This document shows, piece after piece, positions 1-8,290 of a stretch of 64,000 bases of DNA (positions are counted from its first letter, which is position 1; each line of letters opens with the position of its first letter). The position numbers were made by a program, and so were the translations under genes. A model generated the notes under the pieces. That model was not told where the DNA came from. It ran no database searches and worked only from the letters and a program-made list of their open reading frames with translations. This stretch comes from JANYHF01 sp963732765 (lineage in GTDB: Bacteria > Pseudomonadota > Alphaproteobacteria > Rhizobiales > Hyphomicrobiaceae): NCBI GenBank assembly GCA_963732765.1, contig CAVTAS010000003.1, positions 965,485 through 1,029,484 of the forward strand. The letters are read 5' to 3'.

Positions 1-228
1 TCGGCCGAGGAGCAGGCGTTCCTGCGTTACGACAGCGCCGATCGCCAGTTCCTGCTGGTGCCGAACCTGGCCAAGACCAACGTCATCGCCGTCAACGAAA
101 CCAAACCAACCTCGGCCGTGAAGCTGGCGGCCATGGACGTGATCACGATGGGGCGTACCCAGCTGGTGTTCGTCCCCTTCTGCGGCGACGAGTTCGATTG
201 GTCGGAGCTTGCAGGCCTGAAGGAATAG
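1..228 (+). CDS. FHA-domain protein, C-terminal end (partial)
   Basis: Frame 1 is open from the window edge to a TAG at 226-228, giving about 75 residues of a longer protein. The tail has the look of a forkhead-associated domain end: VNETKP, then a D-V-I-T-M-G-R-T-Q-L-V-F run typical of the last FHA strands, then an acidic end (CGDEFDW). FHA domains bind phosphothreonine peptides. The next gene starts 10 bases on, in the same direction, and encodes a PP2C phosphatase, a common pairing in Ser/Thr phosphorylation signalling and in type VI secretion control. No kinase is visible because the window starts here. The domain call rests on a short fragment. Confidence 0.6.
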   Translation, partial: SAEEQAFLRYDSADRQFLLVPNLAKTNVIAVNETKPTSAVKLAAMDVITMGRTQLVFVPFCGDEFDWSELAGLKE

Positions 229-238
229 CGCATCCGCC

Positions 239-1039
239 ATGGTGACCGGTTTCCGTTATGCGTCGCGCGCCATGGTGGGAGCCCGCGAGGGCCAGGAAGA
301 CAGCTGTCAGTTCGCAACCATCGCTGCGTCCGGCGGCGGGACGGTGCCGTTGGAGCGCCGCACCTCGCTGCGCCCCGAAACATTGCTGGCGGTGCTCGCC
401 GACGGCATGGGCGGGCACGTCGGCGGAGCGGAGGCCAGCGGCATCGCCTGTGCATCCTTCATCGCGACCTACCGGGATGAAACCGGAGCGGAGCGATCGC
501 GCCTGGCGATCGCGCTCGATGGCGCCAATCGGGCGATCGGCGCCGCGCTGCAGCGCGACCGTGCGCTCAAAGGCATGGGCTGCACACTGATCGGTGCGGC
601 GTTCACCGAGCAGGGGCTCGCCTGGGTCAGCGTCGGCGATTCGCCGTTGCTGCTGTTCCGCGACGACAAGCTCTACCAGCTGAATGAGGACCACTCGCTG
701 GCCCCGCTCCTGGACAAGCTGGCGGCGAACGGCGAGATGACGCTGGCCGAAGCCGAGAACGACCCGCGCCGGCACTATCTGCGCGCGGCCCTGACCGGCG
801 ACGGGATCGAGATGGTGGATCTCAGCACAACGGTTCTGGCCTTGCGACCAGACGATCTGGTGCTGCTGGCCAGCGACGGCATTGAAGTGCTCAGCCACGC
901 CGAGATGGCCGACCTGCTGGCCGCGCGTGACGGCGACGAGCCGGAGGCCGTGGTGGTTGCAATGCTGGCCGCCGTCTCGGCCAAGGGCGCAGCGAACCAG
1001 GACAACGTGACGGTGATGGCGGTTCGGCCAGTAGTTTAG
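239..1039 (+). CDS. PP2C-family serine/threonine protein phosphatase
   Basis: A 266-residue protein whose length fits a single PP2C domain. Expected motifs appear in order: GAREGQEDS near residue 20 (the first metal-site aspartate), ADGMGGHVGG near residue 60, the VGDSPLLLFRD strand near 130, SDGIE near 215, and the C-terminal QDNVTVM. The family removes phosphate from Ser/Thr using two metal ions. No signal peptide or membrane segment is seen, so it should be cytoplasmic. It follows the FHA gene by 10 bases and is probably co-transcribed with it, forming a reader/eraser pair. ATG 239 fits the start of the domain. Confidence 0.88.
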   Translation: MVTGFRYASRAMVGAREGQEDSCQFATIAASGGGTVPLERRTSLRPETLLAVLADGMGGHVGGAEASGIACASFIATYRDETGAERSRLAIALDGANRAIGAALQRDRALKGMGCTLIGAAFTEQGLAWVSVGDSPLLLFRDDKLYQLNEDHSLAPLLDKLAANGEMTLAEAENDPRRHYLRAALTGDGIEMVDLSTTVLALRPDDLVLLASDGIEVLSHAEMADLLAARDGDEPEAVVVAMLAAVSAKGAANQDNVTVMAVRPVV

Positions 1040-1076
1040 CTTAGTCCGGATCGGCTTCTGGTGATGCGCGCGGCGC

Positions 1077-1286
1077 CTAGGCAGCCTGCTGCTCGCGACG
1101 GCGGGCACGGACATGCTTCTTGATCTCTTCGATCTGCGCGCTGGCCAGTTCGATACGCTCGCGCCGCCAGAATAGGACTCGCCCTCTGAGTTCGACCCAT
1201 TGGCGGCCGTAGAAGTCGATGTAAAACTTGGGCTTTTCGCCAGCATCAATGCGCTTAATGACAGAAGAAGAGTCAGCCAATTGCAT
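1077..1286 (-). CDS. Small basic hypothetical protein, 69 aa
   Basis: I chose ATG 1286 because GGAG lies about six bases upstream on this strand; a longer reading frame to 1415 has no such site. The 69-residue product starts MQLADSSSVIKRIDAG, has an aromatic core (FYIDFYGRQWVELRG) and ends in a basic helix rich in Arg, Lys and Gln. It has no signal peptide and no cysteines. The aromatic-then-basic layout would suit a small nucleic-acid or protein-binding factor, but I do not recognise a family. It is convergent with the phosphatase gene. Confidence 0.55.
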   Translation of the reverse strand: MQLADSSSVIKRIDAGEKPKFYIDFYGRQWVELRGRVLFWRRERIELASAQIEEIKKHVRARRREQQAA

Positions 1287-1502
1287 ATCTCCTGCAGATT
1301 TGAAGCAGAATTCCCGTATAGCTGAAATCGTGTACTGATTCGATGACAACGCGGACAGTGAATTCGACAAGTCGAACCAATTTATATGTTTTGCAGTCGC
1401 AAAATACCAATGCAACTCAGGGTTGCTTGACGAATACTATCGGAGCGAGGTCTCGCAGCTCATGTTATAGGGTGGGCTCACGCCGCTCATCTGGACACCG
1501 AC

Positions 1503-2204
1503 ATGCCCATCATTCTGCACGACCTCGCCGGCGCCAATCCGGACTTGCGGTTCTCGCCTTACTGCTGGCGCACCAAGCTCGCGCTCCGTCACAAGGGGCT
1601 CGACTACGAGACCGTCCCGCACCGCTTCACCGACCGCGCCGCCATCGCCAAGTCGGGTCAATCCAAGGTGCCCGCGATCGTCGACGACGGCCGCTGGGTC
1701 CATGACAGCTGGGCCATCGCGCTCTATCTCGACGAGACCTACCCTGACCATCCGCTGTTGTTCCCAGATGCGGCGGCGCGCACGCAGGCCAAGTTCATCA
1801 ACTCCTGGTGCGATTGGTCGCTGCTGCCCAACACCCGCGCGCTCGCCGTGCCGCACGTCTTCAAGCTGATCGCGGACGAGGACAAGGCCTACTTCCGGAG
1901 CAGCCGCGAAAAGGCGCTTGGCATGCCAATCGAGCAGATCGGGAGCGACCGGGAGGCGGCGCTGAAGATCTTTGTGCAGGGACTGAAGCCAGCCGAAGTG
2001 ACGCTGGCCGACCAGGATTTCCTGCACGGCGCCAAGCCGGGCTATGGCGACTTTGCCCTGTTCGGCAGCCTCATGTGGCCTTTCACGGTTTGCCCCGAGA
2101 ACCCGGTCGATCCCGACAGCGCAGTCGGCCATTGGTTCGCGCGCATGCAGGCGCTGAACGGCGGCTGGGTGGCGAAGGCCCAGACCGTACGCAATCTGGC
2201 ATAA
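1503..2204 (+). CDS. Glutathione S-transferase family protein
   Basis: A 233-residue protein with a thioredoxin-fold N-terminus: an SPYCWRTKLAL segment at the usual start of helix 1, the cis-proline strand SKVPAIVDDGR near residue 62, and WAIALYLDETYP, the glutathione-binding Ser region. The rest is the all-helical GST domain. The N-terminus resembles the LigE/LigF-like (beta-etherase type) GST branch, but the substrate cannot be read from sequence. It lies upstream of an MttB-family gene in the same direction, separated by 77 bases. Confidence 0.85.
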   Translation: MPIILHDLAGANPDLRFSPYCWRTKLALRHKGLDYETVPHRFTDRAAIAKSGQSKVPAIVDDGRWVHDSWAIALYLDETYPDHPLLFPDAAARTQAKFINSWCDWSLLPNTRALAVPHVFKLIADEDKAYFRSSREKALGMPIEQIGSDREAALKIFVQGLKPAEVTLADQDFLHGAKPGYGDFALFGSLMWPFTVCPENPVDPDSAVGHWFARMQALNGGWVAKAQTVRNLA

Positions 2205-2281
2205 CCGACGCGCGCGATTGGTGCCTATTCACGGGCGGCGCGAACTTCTACAACCCTGGTAACGAAATCCAGGGGGAACGC

Positions 2282-3862
2282 ATGTCCGCCACCGACAACG
2301 CCAACACGCCACGCCCGTCCGGCCGCGCCGGGGGACGGGCCGCGCGCCGCGAAATGCGTGCTGCGCCACTCGCCGATGACATCCGCCCGATCCGCGCTGG
2401 GATGACAGGCGGCAGCTATACGCCGTTGTCGAACGCCGACGTTCTGAAAATCCACCGCGCCGCCTTGCAGCTCCTGGAGGAGATCGGCTTCGGCCAGGCC
2501 ATCCCGACCTGCGTCGAGGCCTGCACCCGGGCCGGCGCTGTTTATGGCGGGGACGGCCGGCTGCGCTTTCCCGCCGCGCTGGTCGAGGACACGGTGCGCC
2601 ACGCGGCACGCAACTTCACGCTCTACGGCCAGGACCCACGCCACGACATGGAGCCTTCGGGCAAGCGCGTCTACTTCGGCACCGCCGGCGCCGCCGTGCA
2701 TGTGGTGGACCTGGAACAGCGCCACTACCGCCTCAGCCTGTTGCAGGACCTCTACGACGCCGGCCGCATGGTCGATACGCTCGACAACATCCACTTTTTC
2801 CAGCGCTGCCTGGTCCCGCGCGACGTGGAAGACCCGCGCGATATGGATGTGAATACGGCGTATGCGTCGGTGATGAGCACGACCAAGCACGTCGGCACCT
2901 CCATGGTCGCGCCAGAGCATGTGACCGAGATCTTCGACATCCTGCATCTGATTGCGGGCGGCGAGGAAAAATGGCGAGCGCGCCCCTTTGTCTCGCAATC
3001 CAACTGCTTCGTCGTCCCGCCCATGAAGTTCGCCGAAGACGCTTGCCGTGCGCTGGAGGTGGCGGTGACTGGCGGTATGCCGATCCTGCTGCTGTCGGCG
3101 GGGCAGGCTGGCGCGACCGCTCCCGCCGCCATCGCCGGGGCGGTAGTGCAAGCAACCGCAGAAGTGCTGGCGGGCCTGGTCTATGTCAACGCGCTGAAAC
3201 CGGGCCACCCCTGCATCTTCGGCACCTGGCCGTTCGTGTCGGACTTGCGCTCGGGCGCCATGTCGGGCGGCTCGGGCGAGCAGGCGCTGCTGACGGCGGC
3301 CTGCGCGCAGATGGCGCATTTCTACGACCTCACCGGCGGTTCGGCGGCCGGCATGGCCGACAGCAAGGAGCCGGACATCCAGGCCGGTTGGGAGAAGGGC
3401 ATTACACTGACGATGGCGGGCCTGTCCGGGCTGAACCTGATCTACGAGAGCGCGGGCATGCACGCCTCGCTGCTGGGGTTCAGCCACGAAAGCCTGATCA
3501 TCGACAACGACATCCTAGGGCAAGCCTTGCGGTGTGTGCGTGGTATCGAGGTCAACGACGAAACGCTCAGTGTCGAGACCATCCGCGATGTGTGCCTGAA
3601 CGGTCCGGGACATTATCTCGGTCATCCGCAGACGCTCGGCCTGATGCAGCGCGACTACGTCTATCCCTCGATCGGCAACCGGCTCTCGCCCAAGGAATGG
3701 GCCGAGGTGAACAGGCCCGACATCGTGAAGGTCGCGATCAAGCGCAAGCAGGATCTGCTGGCGACGTATTTTCCGCGCCATGTCAGCGACGCCGTGGATA
3801 CCCAGATCCGCGAACGGCACGCGATCAAGTTGCCGCGCGAGGCGATGCGCAAGGGGGCGTAG
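2282..3862 (+). CDS. Trimethylamine methyltransferase (MttB) family protein
   Basis: A 526-residue protein starting at ATG 2282, preceded by an AGGGGG ribosome-binding site. The N-terminus is Arg-rich and disordered, followed by the MttB-type TIM barrel: LKIHRAALQLLEEIGF, a YFGTAGAAVHVVD segment, HVGTSMVAPEHV and the GGSGEQALLTAACAQMAHFY region. The frame runs through without an amber codon, so this is a non-pyrrolysine homologue. Characterised non-Pyl members demethylate quaternary amines such as glycine betaine by passing the methyl group to a corrinoid protein. No corrinoid protein or activator gene lies in the window, so the substrate is open. Full length; family call is firm. Confidence 0.88.
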   Translation: MSATDNANTPRPSGRAGGRAARREMRAAPLADDIRPIRAGMTGGSYTPLSNADVLKIHRAALQLLEEIGFGQAIPTCVEACTRAGAVYGGDGRLRFPAALVEDTVRHAARNFTLYGQDPRHDMEPSGKRVYFGTAGAAVHVVDLEQRHYRLSLLQDLYDAGRMVDTLDNIHFFQRCLVPRDVEDPRDMDVNTAYASVMSTTKHVGTSMVAPEHVTEIFDILHLIAGGEEKWRARPFVSQSNCFVVPPMKFAEDACRALEVAVTGGMPILLLSAGQAGATAPAAIAGAVVQATAEVLAGLVYVNALKPGHPCIFGTWPFVSDLRSGAMSGGSGEQALLTAACAQMAHFYDLTGGSAAGMADSKEPDIQAGWEKGITLTMAGLSGLNLIYESAGMHASLLGFSHESLIIDNDILGQALRCVRGIEVNDETLSVETIRDVCLNGPGHYLGHPQTLGLMQRDYVYPSIGNRLSPKEWAEVNRPDIVKVAIKRKQDLLATYFPRHVSDAVDTQIRERHAIKLPREAMRKGA

Positions 3863-3867
3863 GGACA

Positions 3868-3966
3868 GGCAGTAAACGGGGACAGTTTACTTATATCACG
3901 GCACTGCTGGCCGTCCCACACGGCCGCGCCAAGTGATATAAGTAAACTGTCCCCGTTTTACTGCCC
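3868..3966. repeat. REP-like inverted repeat with GGGGACAGTTTAC core
   Basis: Arms at 3868-3899 and 3933-3966 are inverted copies of about 32 bases. They read ggcagtaaacggggacag then tttacttatatcac, and match except for one extra A in the right arm. The loop is 33 bases. The GGGGACAGTTTAC core resembles REP/BIME-type repeats associated with Y1 (REP-associated tyrosine) transposases in proteobacteria. It lies 6 bases after the stop of the MttB-family gene and could also act as a transcript-end hairpin. Confidence 0.8.
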
Positions 3967-4272
3967 GTTTCTCGGCACTGTGATAGGGCACTCACAATGA
4001 GAGCAGTACAGTCATCAATTATTCTAAAAACTTGACATCTATTATTGAATTTTCCCAAACTTATACTAGCATTTACTGACTTATTATAAGAGATGCAGGC
4101 GAGGGCGGCAGCGCCTGAGGTGCCCTCCCGATTTCGTGACTCGCTACCCCCGCCATGCTGTGCCAGAATGTCGCAACTGACGGCTGGAGCGGCTTTCCAC
4201 GACGAGCGCGCCCTCATCGACGCCATCGCCGGGCCGCTCCTGGCCGCCGCCTCACCCCTTGGAGGACGAGTC
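3967..4272. other. Intergenic region with an AT-rich promoter-like stretch
   Basis: No gene is supported here. Bases 4010-4090 are much AT-richer than the surroundings. They contain TTGACA (4032-4037) and TATACT (4062-4067), but the 24-base spacing is too long for a standard sigma-70 promoter. The frame of the next gene is open back to 4093, yet that stretch lacks a ribosome-binding site and reads as low-complexity Ala/Pro/Arg, so I treat it as upstream sequence. Confidence 0.35.
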
Positions 4273-5178
4273 ATGGCGACTGTCGATATTATGCTGCCGG
4301 CCGATACGGCCGGCGAACTGCCTGAAATCCGCAAGATCTCTGCCGCCGACCTGAAAGATGCGCTGGCCAAGGGCCTCGCCGACTTCAGGGCCATGCCGAC
4401 GCACATCGTGTTTCTCGGCCTGATCTATCCGGTGATCGGCGTGCTGCTCGGGCGCGCGGCCTTCGGCTACGACGTGATTCCGCTGCTGTATCCGCTCGCC
4501 GCCGGTTTCGCCCTGGTCGGCCCGATTGCCGCCATCGGCCTCTATGAACTCAGCCGCCGCCGCGAGGCCGGGCTCGACACCTCCTGGCGGCATGTGTTCG
4601 ACGTGTTCTACTCGCCCTCGCTGAAGAACATTATCGCCGTCGGTCTCGGCCTTCTGGCCCTGTTCGCGGTCTGGATCGGCGTGGCGCAGGCACTCTACAC
4701 GGCCGGCTTCGGCTATGCCGAGCCCAAGTCCTGGGGCCAGTTCCTGAACGATATTCTCACCACGCCACAGGGCAAGGCGCTGATCATCACCGGCAATGGT
4801 ATCGGCTTCCTGTTCGCGTTGATCGCCCTTTGCGCGACCGTTGTAACCTTTCCGCTCCTTCTGGACCGCAAGGTTGGCCCCGCCACGGCTGTTCTGACCT
4901 CACTGAGGGCGGTGCTGGCCAATCCCGTCACCATGGCGCTGTGGGGCCTGATCGTCGCCGCGCTGCTGGCGGTGGGCTTCCTCACCTTCATGCTCGGCCT
5001 TGCCGTCATCGTGCCGGTGCTCGGCCACGCCACCTGGCACCTTTATCGCAAAGTGGTGGTCCCGGACGACCGTCCGCACACGTTCTATGACCGTCAGCGC
5101 AAGGGCTGGCACTACGGCGCCCAGTTCCCCGCCTCGTTGTTCTCGGTCTACCCGGATCGGGCGGCGCGGGACCGGTAG
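4273..5178 (+). CDS. DUF2189 multi-pass membrane protein
   Basis: A 301-residue protein starting at ATG 4273, with GGAGGA just upstream. A soluble N-terminus (IRKISAADLKDALAKGLADF) precedes about six hydrophobic segments, beginning near residues 45-65 (IVFLGLIYPVIGVLLG) and ending with FLTFMLGLAVIVPVLGHATWHLYRK. The conserved closing GHATWHLYRK and the overall order match the DUF2189 inner-membrane family, whose function is not established. It is convergent with rplS, and a shared hairpin separates the two. Confidence 0.82.
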   Translation: MATVDIMLPADTAGELPEIRKISAADLKDALAKGLADFRAMPTHIVFLGLIYPVIGVLLGRAAFGYDVIPLLYPLAAGFALVGPIAAIGLYELSRRREAGLDTSWRHVFDVFYSPSLKNIIAVGLGLLALFAVWIGVAQALYTAGFGYAEPKSWGQFLNDILTTPQGKALIITGNGIGFLFALIALCATVVTFPLLLDRKVGPATAVLTSLRAVLANPVTMALWGLIVAALLAVGFLTFMLGLAVIVPVLGHATWHLYRKVVVPDDRPHTFYDRQRKGWHYGAQFPASLFSVYPDRAARDR

Positions 5179-5196
5179 GTGGCGGCGTCAAACGCA

Positions 5197-5226
5197 AACG
5201 GCGCCGCAGTTGCCTGTGGCGCCGTT
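5197..5226. terminator. Bidirectional hairpin between DUF2189 gene and rplS
   Basis: A 13-base stem, aacggcgccgcag (5197-5209) with ctgtggcgccgtt (5214-5226), has one mismatch and a TTGC loop. On the minus strand it is followed by a short T-containing stretch. It lies between two convergent stop codons, which suits a shared terminator, although there is no strong U-run. Confidence 0.55.
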
Positions 5227-5253
5227 CCGAAATTCGATAGCAAAAACAGTCGA

Positions 5254-5919
5254 CTAGGCCTTCGGCGCCTCGCCCTCGGCGGCCGGCGCTTCGGCAACGG
5301 CCACTTCGGCGGCCAGCGTACGCGCCTGGCCCATCCAGTCTTCTTTCTCCATGCGCCCGTTCAGGCTCAGCGCCTCGTCGACCTTGGCGAGTTCTTCATC
5401 GGAGAAGGTCGAGATCTGCTCGAACTTCGAGATGCCAATCTTCATCATGCGGGTCTTCAACTCGTCGCTGACGCCCTTGATCTTGGTGAGGTCATCGGCC
5501 TCGCCCTTGGGCTTCTTGAAGCCCTTCCAGTTGTCCAACGTCGCCAGCTTCTTGCCGCGGATGTCGGTGCGCTCGAAAATACGGGCTGCCTTGCCGCGCA
5601 AACCGCGCAGGTAATACAGCTTGGCGCGGCGCACATCACCGCGGCGCACCACCTGGATGCTGTCGATCATCGGCGAATAGAGCGGGAAAATACGCTCCAC
5701 GCCTTCGCCGTAGGAAATTTTGCGGACCGTGAAATTCTCCTGCAGTCCGCCGCCGGAGCGCCCGATCACAATGCCCTCGTAGGCCTGGATGCGCGAGTTA
5801 TCGCCGTCCACGATCTTGACGTTGACCTTGACAGTGTCGCCGGCTTCGAAACGCGGTACGGGGCGCTTTTCGACGAGCGCGCTGAGCTGGTCGTGTTCCA
5901 GCTTCTGGATGATGTTCAT
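5254..5919 (-). CDS. rplS: Large-subunit ribosomal protein L19 (bL19) with C-terminal extension
   Basis: Starts at ATG 5919 (MNIIQKLEHDQ), with AAAGG upstream. Residues 1 to about 125 are canonical L19: PRFEAGDTVKVNVKI, RIQAYEGIVIGR, FTVRKISYGEGVERIFPLYSP and LRGLRGKAARI. L19 sits at the 30S-50S interface. Bacterial L19 is usually about 115-130 residues, but this protein has 221. The extra part carries a helix-hairpin-helix-like unit (DDLTKIKGVSDELKTRMMK, then FSDEELAKVDEALSL and KEDWMGQA) and an acidic Ala/Glu tail. The same type of unit is often appended to L21 in alphaproteobacteria. The gene stands alone here, without trmD or rimM next to it. Confidence 0.95.
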   Translation of the reverse strand: MNIIQKLEHDQLSALVEKRPVPRFEAGDTVKVNVKIVDGDNSRIQAYEGIVIGRSGGGLQENFTVRKISYGEGVERIFPLYSPMIDSIQVVRRGDVRRAKLYYLRGLRGKAARIFERTDIRGKKLATLDNWKGFKKPKGEADDLTKIKGVSDELKTRMMKIGISKFEQISTFSDEELAKVDEALSLNGRMEKEDWMGQARTLAAEVAVAEAPAAEGEAPKA

Positions 5920-6207
5920 GACGAAAAGCCTTTCGCGGGCAGGGCATTCGATGATCTGGCAGATAACCATCCCAACGGAGCGGCCAATCTGCCCTAGATG
6001 GCCAGATGACGGCTCACGCAACCCGGATGGCGGGGGAATTTCGGGGTTCTAGCCGAAGTCGGCGGGCGCGTCGAGAGATTTCGCGGCCAGACTTCACTGC
6101 CAGAGATTTTGCGGATTGGCGCCTCGAGCTTCGTTCGGCGTTGACCTCACTTTAATCTCGGGGCCGTAGTCAAGAGAGAGCGCGCGCGTCCGCTGCGGAG
6201 GAAAATT

Positions 6208-6528
6208 ATGCGTCTGGTATTGGCAACACTTGCTGGTCTGATGGCGCTGGCCTTGCCAGCCGCAGCCGCGTCACTGCCAAATTTCGACAGCGCGGCCTAC
6301 TGTGCCAAGGTCGGCTACATCGGCATGTCGCATTCGACGGTGACGCTGGACGGCTGCATCGCCCAGGAAGTTGCCGCCCGCGACGAGTTGGTCCAGGGCT
6401 GGGACGTCTTGACGCCAAACGAGCAGGGCCATTGCCTGACAGCAGCAACTTTCGCAGGCGACGGCAGCTACGCCCTGATGCGCAGCTGTGTGGTGCGCCT
6501 CAGAGCCGATGCCGCCCTTGGCAATTGA
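6208..6528 (+). CDS. Small secreted hypothetical protein, 106 aa
   Basis: ATG 6208 follows GGAGG by six bases. The first 21 residues (MRLVLATLAGLMALALPAAAA) are a clear Sec signal peptide with Ala-X-Ala near the cleavage site. The mature part is about 85 residues with four cysteines (AYCAKVGY, DGCIAQE, HCLTAATF, SCVVRL), which could form two disulfides in the periplasm. I do not recognise a family. A 14-base sequence shared with the inverted repeat near miaA lies just after the stop, at 6533-6546. Confidence 0.65.
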   Translation: MRLVLATLAGLMALALPAAAASLPNFDSAAYCAKVGYIGMSHSTVTLDGCIAQEVAARDELVQGWDVLTPNEQGHCLTAATFAGDGSYALMRSCVVRLRADAALGN

Positions 6529-6623
6529 CCTTGTGTCAGGCACTTATTGGGCTATCGCCGCCCCTGGGTTTGGCAGATAACGACGGCGGCGCAGCAGGCG
6601 CCTAAGCCCCAGAACCCCGCCCC

Positions 6624-7565
6624 ATGCTTGCCGTTCTTTCCGTCGTCGCCCCCGTCTTCTCCGTCATCCTGATCGGCTTCCTGGTCGCCCAGCGACGCTG
6701 GCTGCCTGAAGGGACGGGCAAGGGGCTCTCCGATTTCATCTTCAACATCGCCATGCCGGCCATGCTGTTTCGCACCATGGCGACGGTTGCGGATTCGGGC
6801 GTCGCGCCGTTCGGCCTGCTGGTCGGCTACTTTGCCGCCAACTTCGCCACTTGGGTGCTGGCGACTCTGGCGACCACGCGTCTCCTCAAACGGCCAATTG
6901 AGGACGCGCCGGCCATTGCCATGGCGGCTTGCTTCGGCAACACCGTAATGCTGGGCCTGCCCTTGGGCACAGCCTACTTCGGTGATCGGGCTGCCTCGGC
7001 GATTGCCGTCATCGTTGCGGTGCATGCCCCGATCCTATGGATTGTCGCCACGCTGCAGCAGGAGTGGGTCGGGCGCGCCGAAAGCGCCAAGACGTTGGTC
7101 CGGCTGCGCGAGATCGCCGTCGAACTGGCGCTCAACCCGATCATCTTCTCCGTGGTCGCCGGCAGTCTGTGGCGGCTTACGGGGATTGGACTACCATCCG
7201 TTGCGGACAAAACCCTGGGACTGCTCGGCCAGGCCGCCATACCGGGGGCGCTGTTTGCGCTGGGCATGGGGCTGACGCGCTTCGAAGTGCGCTCGGACTT
7301 GCTTGCGCTGTCGGTGATCTCAGGGCTGAAGCTCATCGTCATGCCCACGATAGCCCTCGTAGTATCGGCCCATGTGCTCGGCTTGAGCCCGATCGGCACC
7401 GATGCCGTTACGCTCCTTGCCGCCTGCCCGACCGGGGCCAATGCCTTCCTGTTCGCCAGCCGCTACAACCGCGCGGTTGGGCCGGTTTCGGGCGCGATCG
7501 CGGCCGGAACCGCCTTGGCGGCGCTTACGGTATCGGCGACCTTGCTGCTGCTGGCACCAGCTTGA
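6624..7565 (+). CDS. AEC (auxin efflux carrier) family transporter
   Basis: A 313-residue, highly hydrophobic protein with about ten membrane segments in the AEC pattern. It begins VLSVVAPVFSVILIGFLVAQRRW, has LSDFIFNIAMPAMLFRTMA in the first repeat and ACPTGANAFLFASRY near the end, matching the conserved P-x-G-A-N-x-x-L motif of the second repeat. AEC proteins are secondary transporters for small organic acids such as malate or malonate; the substrate here is unknown. The gene appears monocistronic. Confidence 0.85.
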   Translation: MLAVLSVVAPVFSVILIGFLVAQRRWLPEGTGKGLSDFIFNIAMPAMLFRTMATVADSGVAPFGLLVGYFAANFATWVLATLATTRLLKRPIEDAPAIAMAACFGNTVMLGLPLGTAYFGDRAASAIAVIVAVHAPILWIVATLQQEWVGRAESAKTLVRLREIAVELALNPIIFSVVAGSLWRLTGIGLPSVADKTLGLLGQAAIPGALFALGMGLTRFEVRSDLLALSVISGLKLIVMPTIALVVSAHVLGLSPIGTDAVTLLAACPTGANAFLFASRYNRAVGPVSGAIAAGTALAALTVSATLLLLAPA

Positions 7566-7818
7566 CCTGGATTGCCCGGCGGACCGGCTGGTTTGACATC
7601 GTGCTGACCCTCCACTAGCTCTGGTCCGCTTTTGGCATTGGTCATATTGGATGCCGCATAGCCGTGCTATGTTTGATTGCTGCAGCGATGATTCCTTGAT
7701 CTTTGTAGACTTTTTTGCGTCCCGGGCTGTACGCACTGGCACGATTTGAACACTGCCAGGCCTAGAAGCCCGATTAGACGACCGCTGGCTGAGCGCTTAA
7801 CAGGGACTGACCCGTTTC

Positions 7819-8283
7819 ATGGATCTTGGCGACCTCATAAAGCCCGACGCCGTGCTGTCCGGTCTGCGCGCGCAAAGCAAGAAGGCGTTGCTGGCTGAAC
7901 TTTCGCAGCGCGCCGGCGAACTGCTCAAAATCGATCAATCGTTGATCCACGAGGCTGTTCAACAGCGCGAAATGCTGTCTTCAACCGGGCTTGGTCGCGG
8001 CATTGCGATACCGCACGCACGCATGAAGCCTGTGCCGCACATGTTCGGCCTGTTCGCCAAGTTGGATCAACCCATCGACTTTGACGCCATGGACGGTGAG
8101 CCGGTCGATCTGGTGTTTCTGCTGCTTGCCCCCGACGGGGCCGGGGCCGATCATTTGCGGGCCCTGGCGCGCGTCTCGCGGCTGATGCGCGATACGCCGT
8201 CGCTGGAGCGGTTGCGTGGCAGCCGCTCGCGCAATGCGCTTTACTCGGTCCTTACCGAGCCGATGACCTCGAACGCCGCTTAG
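7819..8283 (+). CDS. ptsN: PTS IIA-like nitrogen-regulatory protein (PtsN/EIIA-Ntr type)
   Basis: A 154-residue single IIA domain of the fructose/Ntr type. The phospho-accepting histidine is in GRGIAIPHAR (about residue 70), preceded by the typical R-E-x-x-S-T-G-x-G segment, and the LVFLLLAPDGAGADHLRALARVSRLM helix follows. EIIA-Ntr is phosphorylated by PtsP and NPr, and regulates potassium transport and nitrogen or carbon responses. Usually ptsN follows rpoN and hpf; here it precedes an EamA transporter by only 7 bases. I use the symbol for the family rather than for proven orthology. Confidence 0.8.
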   Translation: MDLGDLIKPDAVLSGLRAQSKKALLAELSQRAGELLKIDQSLIHEAVQQREMLSSTGLGRGIAIPHARMKPVPHMFGLFAKLDQPIDFDAMDGEPVDLVFLLLAPDGAGADHLRALARVSRLMRDTPSLERLRGSRSRNALYSVLTEPMTSNAA

Positions 8284-8290
8284 CTTCCCC

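Noticed and set aside
2282..3862. Pyrrolysine-containing MttB
   Set aside because: The frame has no internal TAG, and no pyl genes are present in the window.
4093..4272. 60-residue N-terminal extension of the DUF2189 protein
   Set aside because: It lacks a ribosome-binding site and family similarity, whereas ATG 4273 has GGAGGA directly upstream.
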